From contig CAILZB010000095.1 of the NCBI GenBank assembly GCA_903838565.1, forward strand, positions 1 through 40,702: a stretch of 40,702 bases of DNA, given 5' to 3'. The DNA is from an uncultured beta proteobacterium (GTDB taxonomy: Bacteria > Pseudomonadota > Gammaproteobacteria > Burkholderiales > Burkholderiaceae_C). Both the position numbers and the translations under genes were made by a program. Of this stretch, positions 9,801 through 16,330 are shown one piece after another. How positions within the stretch are numbered: the stretch's first letter is position 1; every line of letters starts with the position of its first letter. A model generated the notes under the pieces. That model saw nothing but the letters and a program-made list of their open reading frames with translations. It searched no databases and was not told where the DNA came from.

Positions 9801-9831
9801 CGCCGCGGATGCGGATCAGTCCTTGTGTCAT
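3847..9831 (-). CDS. uvrA: Double-length UvrA-family excinuclease ATPase (tandem UvrA fusion)
   Basis: UvrA recognises bulky DNA lesions and loads UvrB in nucleotide excision repair. Normal UvrA has about 940-970 residues and two ABC cassettes. This protein has 1994 residues and four. Walker A motifs (G-x-S-G-S-G-K-S) lie at 33-40, 712-719, 1088-1095 and 1672-1679, and four TLSGGE signatures are present. Zinc-finger CxxC pairs (for example CPTCKGFG, CPDCDGKRY, CPGCEGQGI) occur in both halves. Residues 1-1035 form one complete UvrA and about 1060-1994 a second. The first half carries an Ala/Lys-rich insert near 190-215. Two palindromic repeats are translated in frame, at 1036-1058 between the halves and at about 1610-1635 between cassettes three and four. 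Double-length UvrAs occur in some betaproteobacteria, usually beside a normal uvrA; whether this one does repair is unknown. Confidence 0.93.
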   Translation of the reverse strand: MTQGLIRIRGARQHNLKNLDLDIRTGELTVVTGPSGSGKSSLVFDTLFAEGQRRYVETFSAYARQFLDRMDKPAVDRVDGVPPAIAIDQTNPVRSSRSTVGTMTELNDHLKLLLARAGQLFDSATALAVRIDTPETIYAELQRRALLQGDPRLVLTFPVELPGNTSAEEVQQWLSASGFTRVQAQREEAVTTVAADAKAAKSVKASKAASKAAGAMPATRKLLDVVADRLRIASAEKVRTLEAIETALRRGGGRLNVYVLPSTAQAADDSAQSPAIAAEPEIWKFSTGLLCPESDLRYSDPVPSAFSFNSAVGACPTCKGFGRVIGVDLGLVIPNHKLTLRSGAIKTMQTPAWQECQDDLMRHAEAAGIPRDTPWYKLTPEQQHWVINGSPNWNGKWNQHWFGVMRFFEYLETKAYKMHIRVLLSKYRSYTTCPACAGARLKTESLLWRIGAKADADAVLEPAKRFMPRGVQWSRAQLEALPGLCLHDLMLLPIDRLRQFFARVSLSDQAFDCDALATGSTRAGEQQALKMLHEEIGTRLKYLCNVGIGYLTLDRQSRTLSGGEVQRINLTTALGTSLVNTLFVLDEPSIGLHPRDMGRIIDAMQRLRDAGNTLVVVEHDPAVMFAADRMIDMGPGPGERGGQIVFDGTTEELRHADTLTGAYLGGRKQVGMGFARLVNENTPRLILEGVTEHNLKDVSVEIPLQRLVCITGVSGSGKSTLVQDVLAPALLRHFGKSTETPGAHDRLLGADLLSEVVFVDQSPIGKTARSNPASYVGAWDAIREIFANAALSRQRSYTASKFSFNSGDGRCPTCTGSGFEHVEMQFLSDVYLRCPDCDGKRYRPEILEVTVERAANFYNVADVLDLTVSQAVQLFAADRDVVRALQPIVDVGLEYVKLGQPVPTLSGGEAQRLKLAGFLAEAARSASSSRQPMARRGTLFMFDEPTTGLHFDDIAKLLRALRKLLDAGHSLLVIEHNLDVIRASDWLIDLGPEGGDAGGEVVAFGTPDDLRQHPSSHTGRALRDYDGVMVREKDDGGQIPIHLTTKKIKTKELEPDPNSSIQIVNAKEHNLQSLSVNIPRGKFNVVTGVSGSGKSTLAFDILFNEGQRRYLESLNAYARSIVQPAGRPEVDAVYGIPPTVAIEQRLSRGGRKSTVGTTTEVWHFLRLLYVKLGTQHCIHDGAAVQPQTPNSIAAQLLKNFRGQHIGLLSPLVMNRKGVYTELADWARPRGHTHLRVDGNFLPTTNFPRLDRFKEHTIELPVASLDITPENEALLRQTLARALELGKGVVHVLSDLGGLRQAMLDGTPTAGMGRLSAFSSKRACPVCSTSYPELDPRLFSYNSKHGWCPDCVGTGVKLTKEQRKVFDDSVRDDDHQGREQSFAELDVEDLTDHACASCHGTRLNATARAVKFGDAAITDIASMSVSEVRQWVQSLQVLGQLSTRESGIARDLIPEIRGRLEFLEEVGLDYLTLDRGAPTLSGGEAQRIRLAAQLGSNLQGVCYVLDEPTIGLHARDNRILLKALQTLSDKGNTLVVVEHDEDTIRAADHIIDIGPGAGKRGGRLVAEGTVADLERAQDSQTGRYLLHAMKHPLQARRDATWPPVATGRVNLGSDSNFALNVPSKNKPSAKLDSDPNITGSTVHCWLTVHNATMHNLQHLTVALPLQRLVAVTGVSGSGKSTLARDVLLASVQTAVAQRSTKAGRDALEAGAAIAWSGCAGVSGFVSIDRVLEVDQTPIGKTPRSCPATYIGFWDTIRKLFAETLEARARGYSASRFSFNTGDGRCPGCEGQGIRTIAMSFLPDVKVPCEVCHGARFNPETQAVTWRGRNIGEVLQMEVDEAVDFFAAMPHIAHPLQLLKDVGLGYLTLGQPSPTLSGGEAQRIKLVTELSKVRDDITRRGQKAPHTLYVLDEPTVGLHMADVEKLIQVLHRLVNSGHSVIVIEHDLDVIAEADWVLDLGPDGGKGGGLVVASGTPEQVVRLGTPTGLALTAVLAR
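4928..5004. repeat. REP/MITE-like palindromic unit inside uvrA (copy A)
   Basis: Two arms, 4928-4950 and 4982-5004, are inverted repeats matching at 21 of 23 positions around a 31-base centre. Each contains the core GGGGTC(A/G)GA(G/T)TCCAATT. The unit is read through in frame by uvrA and encodes, on the minus strand, a peptide that includes GSDSNFAL and KLDSDPN. It falls in the linker before the fourth ATPase cassette. The core is shared with copy B 1.7 kb away. Palindromes with this core resemble units near RAYT (REP-associated transposase) genes in betaproteobacteria; that link is from memory. Confidence 0.85.
6657..6725. repeat. REP/MITE-like palindromic unit inside uvrA (copy B)
   Basis: Arms GGGGTCAGGTTCCAATTC (6661-6678) and its inverse (6708-6725) match at 17 of 18 positions around an AT-rich 29-base centre containing TTTTTT. 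The unit lies exactly between the two UvrA halves of the fused protein and is read in frame, giving a peptide containing KELEPDPNSS. It shares its core with copy A at 4928-5004. The low GC of the centre stands out against the GC-rich coding sequence around it, which fits an inserted element. Confidence 0.85.
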
Positions 9832-9926
9832 GGGAGGGTCAATTCAGAGGCAGGGCAGCCATTCTAGGCAGCGAGCCCGTTCTGCCGCTGTTCTGGGGTT
9901 ACCCGGGGCTGGGCTGGGCCGGTTTT

Positions 9927-10169
9927 TCAGGAGCGCCGCGTGACCCGGCGATCCGCCTGCTTGGCCTTCAATTCGGTGTTTTCCACCCTGAGTGCATCGC
10001 GCTCCTTGGCAAGGCGTATGCATTCGGCGTTCATCAACTCCACCGTATGCGTCAGGGAGTCGACCTGATCCGCCAAGGCCCGAAGGGTGTCGGCGGCATT
10101 CAGTGAACTCGCATCCGCGATGCGATCAAACCTCTTGGCGATGTGTCTGGCCAGCTTGGGTGTGGTCAT
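9927..10169 (-). CDS. Small coiled-coil protein of unknown function
   Basis: An 80-residue product starting MTTPKLARHIAKRFDRIADA is preceded by AAGGAAC nine bases upstream, which favours this ATG over one 18 codons further up. The N-terminal third is basic and helical. From about residue 30 the sequence has heptad-like spacing of Leu and Val (LRALADQVDSL, then VELMNAECIRLAKERDALRVENTELKA split over several turns), so a coiled coil is likely. The tail is strongly basic (DRRVTRRS). I do not recognise the family. It could be an accessory or DNA-associated protein. It lies between the kinase gene and uvrA on the same strand, and nothing seen here ties it functionally to either. Confidence 0.6.
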   Translation of the reverse strand: MTTPKLARHIAKRFDRIADASSLNAADTLRALADQVDSLTHTVELMNAECIRLAKERDALRVENTELKAKQADRRVTRRS

Positions 10170-10262
10170 TTTGTTGTTCCTTGGCCCATTGTGCCTGGGT
10201 TTGAACCGTGGGGGACAGAGCAAAACTCGCTGCGCGTAGTTCTTGGTCTGTCCCGCAAGGTT

Positions 10263-11726
10263 TCAGAAGGGCGCATCGCGCTCCACCCACTGCTGCGCCT
10301 TGCGGTCCACCAGCGCCTCAAACGGCAGCGACTGCTTCACCAGGATCACCGTGCAGGGCGCATCCATCGCGACCTTGATCGGCACGGTGGCGACAAAGCG
10401 CTGCATCTGCACGCCGTGCGTGGCCGCTCCCATGACGATCATGCTGACGTCGTTGCCCTCGGCGTAACGCACCAGCGCCTGCGCCACGTCGCCCGATTCC
10501 AGCACGTGAAAGGAAGTCTGGTGGTTGGCCAAATTCAAGGGCTGCGCCCACTCGCGCAGCATCGTGAGGTAACGGCGATGGACCCGGGTTTCGCTGTTCT
10601 CGTTGCTCGAGGCGCTGCTTTGACCCGGTGAAATCACCGTCACGCAGGCCAGGCGCGCGCCGGGTCGAATGCCCAGCGATCTGGCCACCGCCTGGCGCAG
10701 CGAATACAGCGTGGCATCGGTCGCATCCTTGTGCGGGATGGCTACCATCACGATCGGCACATCTTCCGCCTGTTGTGACGGAATCGGGCTGGGCTGGTAT
10801 TGCCTTCCCGCGGCGCGCAGCCAGCGCTTGAAGTGGATCCAGAAGCCCGTGCCCTGCAGTTTGCGACCGCGCTCGGTCACCTTCACCTGTTCGGGGTGCG
10901 AGAGGTCAAACGCCAGGTGCGCGGCCGAAGGGTAGCGATCCTTGGCCTCGGGCTCGAGGCAGCGCAGCAGCACCTCCTGCAGCCATTCCGGCAGATCCGC
11001 ACGCAACATGCGCGGTGGCCTCGGATCCATCCACAGGCGCTGGCGCAGGCCGCCGTCGGTCTGGGGCGTGCCAAAGGGCGTTTCGCCCGTGGCCAGTTCG
11101 TACAGCATCACGCCCAGCGCGAAGATGTCGCTGCGCGGGTCGCCGCGCACGCCCACCACTTGTTCAGGCGAAATCCAGGTGGGAGAGCCGACGGCCTTGC
11201 GCAATTGCTCGGCCAGCAGGTCCGGGTAATGCGCGTGACAGGACAGGCCGAAGTCGAGCAACACCGCGCTGCCATCGGGTCGGATCAACACGTTCGCGGG
11301 TTTGAGGTCCAGGTGCACGGCGTTCTGCTTGTGCAGGCTGTGCACGGCGTGCGCCATGGCCGCGCCCAGTTGCGCGATGGTCTCTACCGATTGCGGTTCG
11401 ACTTGTTCCAGCCAGTGGTCCAGCGTGTTGCCACGGACGTACTCCATCACCAGATAGGGCACATTCATCAGATCGCCTGCCGCCACAAACCGGGGCACAT
11501 GGGTCCCGGTCAGGACCTGCATGATCTGGTGCTCGACCTCGAAGCTGACGATGTTTTCGGCGCCGTCGCCCGGCGTCATGCGCGGCACCTTCATCACCAT
11601 CGGAAAGCCCGGGTCGCGCCGGCCATCGGCGTAGTGCACGCGGTAGATGTGGGCCATGCCGCCGGAGTGAAGACACTCCTCGACCACGAATCCGTCCAGT
11701 TCTTCTCCCGGTTCCAGCAGTTTCAA
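10263..11726 (-). CDS. Hanks-type Ser/Thr protein kinase fused to a C-terminal UspA domain
   Basis: Residues 10-275 form a eukaryote-like kinase. It has a glycine-rich loop HSGGMAHIY at 20-28, the ATP lysine K46 in VMKVPR, the catalytic loop HLDLKPAN at 138-145 and a DFG triad at 158-160. All residues needed for activity are present. Residues of about 320-475 form a universal stress protein domain, ending VPIKVAMDAPCTVILVKQS. No transmembrane helix lies between the parts, so the protein is probably cytoplasmic, unlike PASTA-type kinases. Translation starts at a TTG that overlaps the TGA of the upstream phosphoesterase gene by four bases and is preceded by GGAGG, so the two are coupled. The USP part may sense nucleotide or be a built-in substrate; its glycine-rich ATP motif is incomplete, which is an observation rather than proof. 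Confidence 0.9.
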   Translation of the reverse strand: MKLLEPGEELDGFVVEECLHSGGMAHIYRVHYADGRRDPGFPMVMKVPRMTPGDGAENIVSFEVEHQIMQVLTGTHVPRFVAAGDLMNVPYLVMEYVRGNTLDHWLEQVEPQSVETIAQLGAAMAHAVHSLHKQNAVHLDLKPANVLIRPDGSAVLLDFGLSCHAHYPDLLAEQLRKAVGSPTWISPEQVVGVRGDPRSDIFALGVMLYELATGETPFGTPQTDGGLRQRLWMDPRPPRMLRADLPEWLQEVLLRCLEPEAKDRYPSAAHLAFDLSHPEQVKVTERGRKLQGTGFWIHFKRWLRAAGRQYQPSPIPSQQAEDVPIVMVAIPHKDATDATLYSLRQAVARSLGIRPGARLACVTVISPGQSSASSNENSETRVHRRYLTMLREWAQPLNLANHQTSFHVLESGDVAQALVRYAEGNDVSMIVMGAATHGVQMQRFVATVPIKVAMDAPCTVILVKQSLPFEALVDRKAQQWVERDAPF

Positions 11727-12475
11727 CGTCCGTCCTCCAGTCGCTTGGCAAAATATTCCAGCAAGCCCGCGGACCGGATGGCGGCGGCGGCGGCGTGGTG
11801 GTCGTAGGCCACCCGGTGAAAAGTCAAGTACGCAGCCGTGGTGTCGAACAACGCGTATTGCGCCTTGGGGTTGCCGTCGCGCGGTTGCCCCACCGAACCG
11901 ACGGTGGCGATCCAGTGCCGATGCCGCGGCGTCGGCACGGCCACACCCGGCGTCGGGGTGAAGGCCATCAGGCCGCGCCCGGTGCTGCGGTAATACAGCG
12001 TCTGTCGATGTACATGGCCGCCGAACACATAACGCACACCCGGCAGCGCCATGGCCGCGTCCAGACTAGCGCCGGCGCTGCGCTCGTCTTCCACGTAGCG
12101 CCATTTCTGTGGAGCGTCGACGCTGGCGTGCACCAGCAGCACGTCTTCGAACTGCGCGGTCAGCGGCAGGCCCACCAGAAAGCGCTTTTGCTCCAGGCTC
12201 AACTGCTCGTGCGTCCACAGCGCTGTGGCGTCGCCCATGGCCTTGCTTTCAGTCGGCGGGAACGCCGCGAGCGCATCGTGATTTCCCTGCAGGACGATCG
12301 CCCCCTGCTGCGCCAAATCCATCACCTCACTCAAGACCTGCGCCGGCTCGGCGCCGTAACCCACCAGATCCCCGAGTAGCGCAAAGCGCTGGGCACCCTG
12401 TGCGCGCGCGTGCTCGATGCAGGCCTGAAACGCGCCCAGGTTGGAGTGAAGGTCAGACAGCAAAGCCAGCTTCAT
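11723..12475 (-). CDS. Metallophosphoesterase (YfcE/MJ0936-like) coupled to the kinase gene
   Basis: The 250-residue protein carries the calcineurin-like metal-binding motifs in order: SDLHSN near the N-terminus, GDLVGYG, GNHDALAAF and a late GGHVHRQT. Start MKLALLSDLHSN is chosen because AAGGAA precedes it and the conserved fold begins at once; a longer frame upstream adds 23 unconserved residues. There is no signal peptide, so it is probably cytoplasmic. Substrates in this family range from phosphodiesters and nucleotides to phosphoproteins. Its stop codon overlaps the kinase start, which makes a kinase/phosphatase partnership an attractive but unproven idea. Confidence 0.87.
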   Translation of the reverse strand: MKLALLSDLHSNLGAFQACIEHARAQGAQRFALLGDLVGYGAEPAQVLSEVMDLAQQGAIVLQGNHDALAAFPPTESKAMGDATALWTHEQLSLEQKRFLVGLPLTAQFEDVLLVHASVDAPQKWRYVEDERSAGASLDAAMALPGVRYVFGGHVHRQTLYYRSTGRGLMAFTPTPGVAVPTPRHRHWIATVGSVGQPRDGNPKAQYALFDTTAAYLTFHRVAYDHHAAAAAIRSAGLLEYFAKRLEDGR

Positions 12476-12600
12476 GGCATTCCTTGTGTGGTCGGCATCG
12501 ACAATCGTTGGGATGTTGACTCCATCGGGTGACGCAACCGGCATGGAGCGCAGTCACCGGTTCGCGCCGGGCAGCGTCGCGGCAGCAGCCACCCACCGCG

Positions 12601-13062
12601 CTATTCCCGCAGGGCCTGCTCCAGAGGGAGAATTTTTTCTACTCCCACGGCTTCGCGGATCTTCGGCAGCAAATCGCGCAGTTCCTCGTAGCCGGTGGCG
12701 CGCTCGACAGCGATATTCAGACGCACGCCGCGCAGCCCCAGCCCAGCGGTGATTTGTGTGGCGATTGGCCATGCCCGCGCATAGCGTTGCTGCAGTGACG
12801 TCAGCGAGGCCCCTTCGGTGTCGCTGGCCGCGGGCTGCGCCACGGGAGCCGGCGCCACGGGAGCCACGGCAGCCAGCAAGCCCGCTGCCACCATGTGCTG
12901 TACATCCGCCTCCACCACACCCAGACCGACCGTCATCAACAGCACTTCGTCGGTTGTTTTTTTTCCGTCGAACAGGATGAAGGCGGAACGCTGGCGCGGC
13001 GTCAGCGTGGCTGAACGCGCCTTGAAGGCCTGCTGTCCTGCTTCAGTTTTTGCATATTTCAT
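12601..13062 (-). CDS. Conserved-looking protein of unknown function
   Basis: This 153-residue protein begins MKYAKTEAGQQAFKARSATL and contains TPRQRSAFILFDGKKTTDEV near residues 21-40, which suggests a small winged-helix-like segment. A Pro/Ala-rich linker of about 18 residues (around 66-83) separates this from a C-terminal region with 'LTSLQQRYARAWPIATQI' and a helical end. There is no signal peptide or membrane segment. I do not recognise a named family, though similar N-terminal segments occur in Burkholderiales hypothetical proteins, from memory. It is upstream of the phosphoesterase and kinase on the same strand with a gap of 125 bases, so co-transcription is possible. Confidence 0.7.
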   Translation of the reverse strand: MKYAKTEAGQQAFKARSATLTPRQRSAFILFDGKKTTDEVLLMTVGLGVVEADVQHMVAAGLLAAVAPVAPAPVAQPAASDTEGASLTSLQQRYARAWPIATQITAGLGLRGVRLNIAVERATGYEELRDLLPKIREAVGVEKILPLEQALRE

Positions 13063-13276
13063 GCGCGAAAGACCCGAGATATCGTGAGTGGAAGTCTAAC
13101 GGCTAAGCGCGGGTTGCCATACCCGGCTAAACCCCTCCTCGAAAAAATGGATCTTCCCTTCGTTTCCGATGGACCCTTGATTCCATGCAACACCGGGCCG
13201 ACCCGGGGTTTTCTTTCGCCGCACGCGCTGTGCAGCAGGATGCTTCGATACAATCCAACGCAAGAATCATGCCCTT

Positions 13277-13888
13277 ATGAAAATCACATTCACAACAACC
13301 CTGCTCTGGCTCAGCTGTGGCTTGCTGGGCGTCAGCGCCCACGCCGAAAAAGCCGATCGTTACCAGAAGATGATCATCGAGGCGGATGAGTTGCGCGCCG
13401 ACGATCTGAATCAGGTGACCGTGTACTCGGGCCGCGTGGTGGTCAGCAAGGGCACACTGCTGATGCGTGGGGCCAAACTGGAAATCCGCCAGGATCCGCA
13501 GGGAAACCAGTTTGTCACGCTGACCGCAGAGGCTGGTAAGAAGGCCTTCTTCCGGCAAAAACGCGAAGGTGTGGACGAGTTTCTCGAAGCCGAGGCGCAG
13601 ACCATCGAGTACGACGGGAAGGCCGACACCGTCAGGTTTTTGCAGGATGCCGAACTGCGGCGCCTGGCTGGCGCGACCCTCAACGACCAGTTGACCGGTG
13701 CCCTGATCGTCTATGACAACAAGACCGATGTCTTCACCATGAGCGGGAAGAAGACCGCCTCCGACCCGGCGAGCGGTGGACGCGTGCGCGTCGTCCTGAC
13801 CCCCAAGGGCGCGGCCACCGCGCCCGCAGGCACCGAAGCCGCGCCCGTGTTGCGCAGCAGCCCAAGTCTGGGCGGGGACAAGAAGTGA
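13277..13888 (+). CDS. lptA: LPS export periplasmic bridge protein LptA
   Basis: LptA polymerises across the periplasm and carries lipopolysaccharide from the inner-membrane LptBFGC complex to LptD. The 203-residue precursor begins with a signal peptide (about 1-23, cleavage likely after AHA). The OstA-like beta-jellyroll follows, with the typical start KMIIEADELRADDLNQVTVY, 'LLMRGAKLEI' and 'LTGALIVYDNKTDVFTMSG'. The tail after about residue 175 is Ala/Pro-rich. The gene overlaps lptB. The usual upstream gene lptC is not next to it here; the neighbour is an opposite-strand unknown gene. A TACAAT at 13249-13254 could be the -10 element, though its -35 region is weak. Confidence 0.93.
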   Translation: MKITFTTTLLWLSCGLLGVSAHAEKADRYQKMIIEADELRADDLNQVTVYSGRVVVSKGTLLMRGAKLEIRQDPQGNQFVTLTAEAGKKAFFRQKREGVDEFLEAEAQTIEYDGKADTVRFLQDAELRRLAGATLNDQLTGALIVYDNKTDVFTMSGKKTASDPASGGRVRVVLTPKGAATAPAGTEAAPVLRSSPSLGGDKK

Positions 13889-14664
13889 CGGTGCTGCCCA
13901 TGGGCGGGAGCAACCCGGACGCCGGCAGCCGCCTGCAGGTAAGTCACCTGCGCAAGTCCTACGGCAGCCGCATGGTGGTGCGCGACGTGTCGCTCGAAGT
14001 CCAGAAAGGCGAAGTCGTCGGACTGCTCGGACCCAACGGCGCGGGCAAGACCACGTCCTTCTACATGATCGTGGGACTGGTGCGCGCGGACGCGGGCGAC
14101 ATCTCCATCGACGGCCAATCGGTGGCGCACATGCCCATCCACCGCCGCTCGCGCCTGGGCCTGAGTTACCTGCCGCAGGAAGCTTCCATCTTCCGCAAGC
14201 TCACGGTGGAGCAGAACGTTCGCGCCGTGCTCGAACTGCAGCACGATGAATCGGGCAAACCCCTGACAGAGGAGGCGATCGAAGAGCGTCTGAGCGCCCT
14301 GCTGACCGATCTGCGCGTGGACCATTTGCGCGACTCTTCGGCCCTGGCATTGTCCGGCGGCGAACGCCGGCGCGTGGAAATCGCGCGCGCGCTGGCGACG
14401 CAACCGCGCTTCATCCTGCTGGACGAGCCCTTCGCCGGCATCGACCCGATCGCCGTGATCGAGATCCAGCGCACCATCGGTTTCCTCAAGGCGCGCGGTA
14501 TCGGCGTGCTCATCACCGACCACAACGTGAGGGAAACGCTGGGCATCTGCGATCACGCCTTCATCATCAGCGAAGGCAGCGTGCTGGCCCAGGGCACGCC
14601 CTCCGAAATCGTGAACAACGCCGAGGTGCGACGCGTCTATCTCGGCGAGCACTTCAAAATGTGA
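13885..14664 (+). CDS. lptB: LPS export ABC transporter ATPase LptB
   Basis: LptB is the cytoplasmic ATPase that powers extraction of lipopolysaccharide from the inner membrane with LptF and LptG. The 259 residues contain Walker A GPNGAGKT at 49-56, the signature LSGGE at 156-160, Walker B with FILLDEPFAGIDP and the switch histidine in ITDHNV. The unusual 18-residue lead before the fold begins (LQVSHLRKSYG) comes from a GTG start that overlaps the lptA stop by four bases. A later start would lose that coupling. Synteny with lptA before and rpoN after is the standard proteobacterial arrangement. Confidence 0.96.
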   Translation: MTVLPMGGSNPDAGSRLQVSHLRKSYGSRMVVRDVSLEVQKGEVVGLLGPNGAGKTTSFYMIVGLVRADAGDISIDGQSVAHMPIHRRSRLGLSYLPQEASIFRKLTVEQNVRAVLELQHDESGKPLTEEAIEERLSALLTDLRVDHLRDSSALALSGGERRRVEIARALATQPRFILLDEPFAGIDPIAVIEIQRTIGFLKARGIGVLITDHNVRETLGICDHAFIISEGSVLAQGTPSEIVNNAEVRRVYLGEHFKM

Positions 14665-14719
14665 TGGTGTTGGCCGCCATGCGTTCCTCACTGCCTCTTC
14701 GCCCGGGGCTTGTTACGGC

Positions 14720-16306
14720 ATGAAACAGGGTTTGTCGCTGCGCGTCTCGCAGCACCTGGCACTCACGCCGCAACTGCAGCAGTCGATCCGGCTGTTGCAG
14801 TTGTCCACGCTGGAGCTGAGCCAGGAAGTCGGGCAGATGCTGGACGAAAACCCGTTTCTGGAAGCCAGCCTGGACGAGGTGCCGCGCGAGGAGTTCGGAC
14901 TCACGCAAGCGGACACGCCGGTGCGCGCCGAAGACCTTGAATCCGAGCGCGCCTTCACTGCAGCGCCGGAGTACGCCACCGAGAAGAAGGTGGCCGACGC
15001 CGGCGAATCGGAAGAAAGCGCGTTCGACTCATCCGCCGAGCCCAGCTGGGACGGTGACGGCAGCAGCGACATGGGTCCGGACGATAACGAGTGGGGCGGC
15101 GACGCTCCCGCGCGCAAAAACAACCTGGAGAGCGACGACGAGTTCAGCGCCACCGAACTGGCGCGCAATCAGGAGAGCCTGAGCGCCTATCTGCAACGGC
15201 AATCCCTGAGCCTGCGCCTGGGCGAAGTGGATCGCGCCGCCTTGTGCTTTCTGATCGAGTCGCTGAACGACGACGGGTATCTGGAAGACTCGCTGGCATC
15301 GCTGGCGCAAGGACTGGCCGGCTCTGACCTGGAGCAGTGCGAAGACCTGGAGCAGCGTTTTTCGGTGGCTCTGAAACTGCTGCAGTCGCTCGAGCCCGTG
15401 GGCGTGGGCGCGCGCGACCTGGGGGAGTGCCTGCGCCTGCAACTGCGTGTCGCGTCCGCCGGCAGCGCCGAAGAGCAGCAGGTGCGCGACGCCGCGCTGC
15501 ACATCTGCGAGCAGCCCATGGAACTGCTGGCGCGCCGCGACGTGCGCCGTCTGGTGCAACTGGTGGGCGAGTCCGACGCGGTGATTCGCGGCGCGCTGGC
15601 GCTGATCACGCGCCTGGAACCCAAGCCGGGGAGGCGCTTCGTCGACGTGGAACGCAACCTGATCCTGCCAGACGTCATCGTCACCCGGGTCGCCGCAGCG
15701 GGCGCTCCGAAGTTTCGGGTGCAGCTCAATGCCGACGTCATGCCGCGGCTGCGCGTGCACGACATCTATGCCAACGCGCTGCGCCAGCACAAGGGCGGCG
15801 GCAACGACGCCGCCAACCACGCGGCGCTGGCGCAGCGGTTGCAGGAAGCGCGCTGGTTCATCAAGAACATCCAGCAGCGCTTTGACACCATCCTGCGCGT
15901 GAGCAACGCGATCGTGGAGCGGCAAAAAAGCTTCTTCGTGCACGGCGAGCTCGCGATGCGCCCGCTGGTGCTGCGGGAAATTGCCGATGAACTGGGGTTG
16001 CACGAATCCACCATCAGCCGCGTCACCACCGCGAAATACATGGCCACGCCCATGGGCACGTTCGAGCTCAAGTATTTCTTCGGATCAGGTCTGGGAACCG
16101 AAACCGGCGGCAATGCATCCAGCACCGCGGTGCGCGCGTTGATCAGGCAGTTCGTCGCGGCCGAGAGCCCCAAGAAGCCGCTGAGCGACAGCCAGATGTC
16201 GGAGATGCTCAAGGAGCAGGGCATCGACTGCGCGCGGCGCACCGTCGCCAAATACCGCGAAGCGCTGAAGATCGCCCCCACCAACCTGCGTCGCGCGCTG
16301 CAATAA
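14720..16306 (+). CDS. rpoN: RNA polymerase sigma-54 factor RpoN
   Basis: Sigma-54 recognises -24/-12 promoters and needs an AAA+ activator to melt DNA. The 528-residue protein begins with the glutamine- and leucine-rich activator region (MKQGLSLRVSQHLALTPQLQ, then QSIRLLQLSTLEL). An acidic, low-conservation region II spans about residues 60-140. The core-binding domain follows, then the helix-turn-helix near 'LGLHESTISRVTTAKYM', and the RpoN box ARRTVAKYREALKI close to the end. In related bacteria it controls nitrogen use and often part of the flagellar cascade. It follows lptB at 55 bases. The usual downstream hpf is missing, and a methyltransferase gene takes its place. Confidence 0.96.
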   Translation: MKQGLSLRVSQHLALTPQLQQSIRLLQLSTLELSQEVGQMLDENPFLEASLDEVPREEFGLTQADTPVRAEDLESERAFTAAPEYATEKKVADAGESEESAFDSSAEPSWDGDGSSDMGPDDNEWGGDAPARKNNLESDDEFSATELARNQESLSAYLQRQSLSLRLGEVDRAALCFLIESLNDDGYLEDSLASLAQGLAGSDLEQCEDLEQRFSVALKLLQSLEPVGVGARDLGECLRLQLRVASAGSAEEQQVRDAALHICEQPMELLARRDVRRLVQLVGESDAVIRGALALITRLEPKPGRRFVDVERNLILPDVIVTRVAAAGAPKFRVQLNADVMPRLRVHDIYANALRQHKGGGNDAANHAALAQRLQEARWFIKNIQQRFDTILRVSNAIVERQKSFFVHGELAMRPLVLREIADELGLHESTISRVTTAKYMATPMGTFELKYFFGSGLGTETGGNASSTAVRALIRQFVAAESPKKPLSDSQMSEMLKEQGIDCARRTVAKYREALKIAPTNLRRALQ

Positions 16307-16330
16307 GCGCCGACCCACCGAAAGACTTTC

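Noticed and set aside
13193..13215. Terminator or attenuator hairpin before lptA
   Set aside because: CCGGG/CCCGG is only five pairs and the following GGTTTTCTTT is not a clean T-run. No plus-strand gene precedes it.
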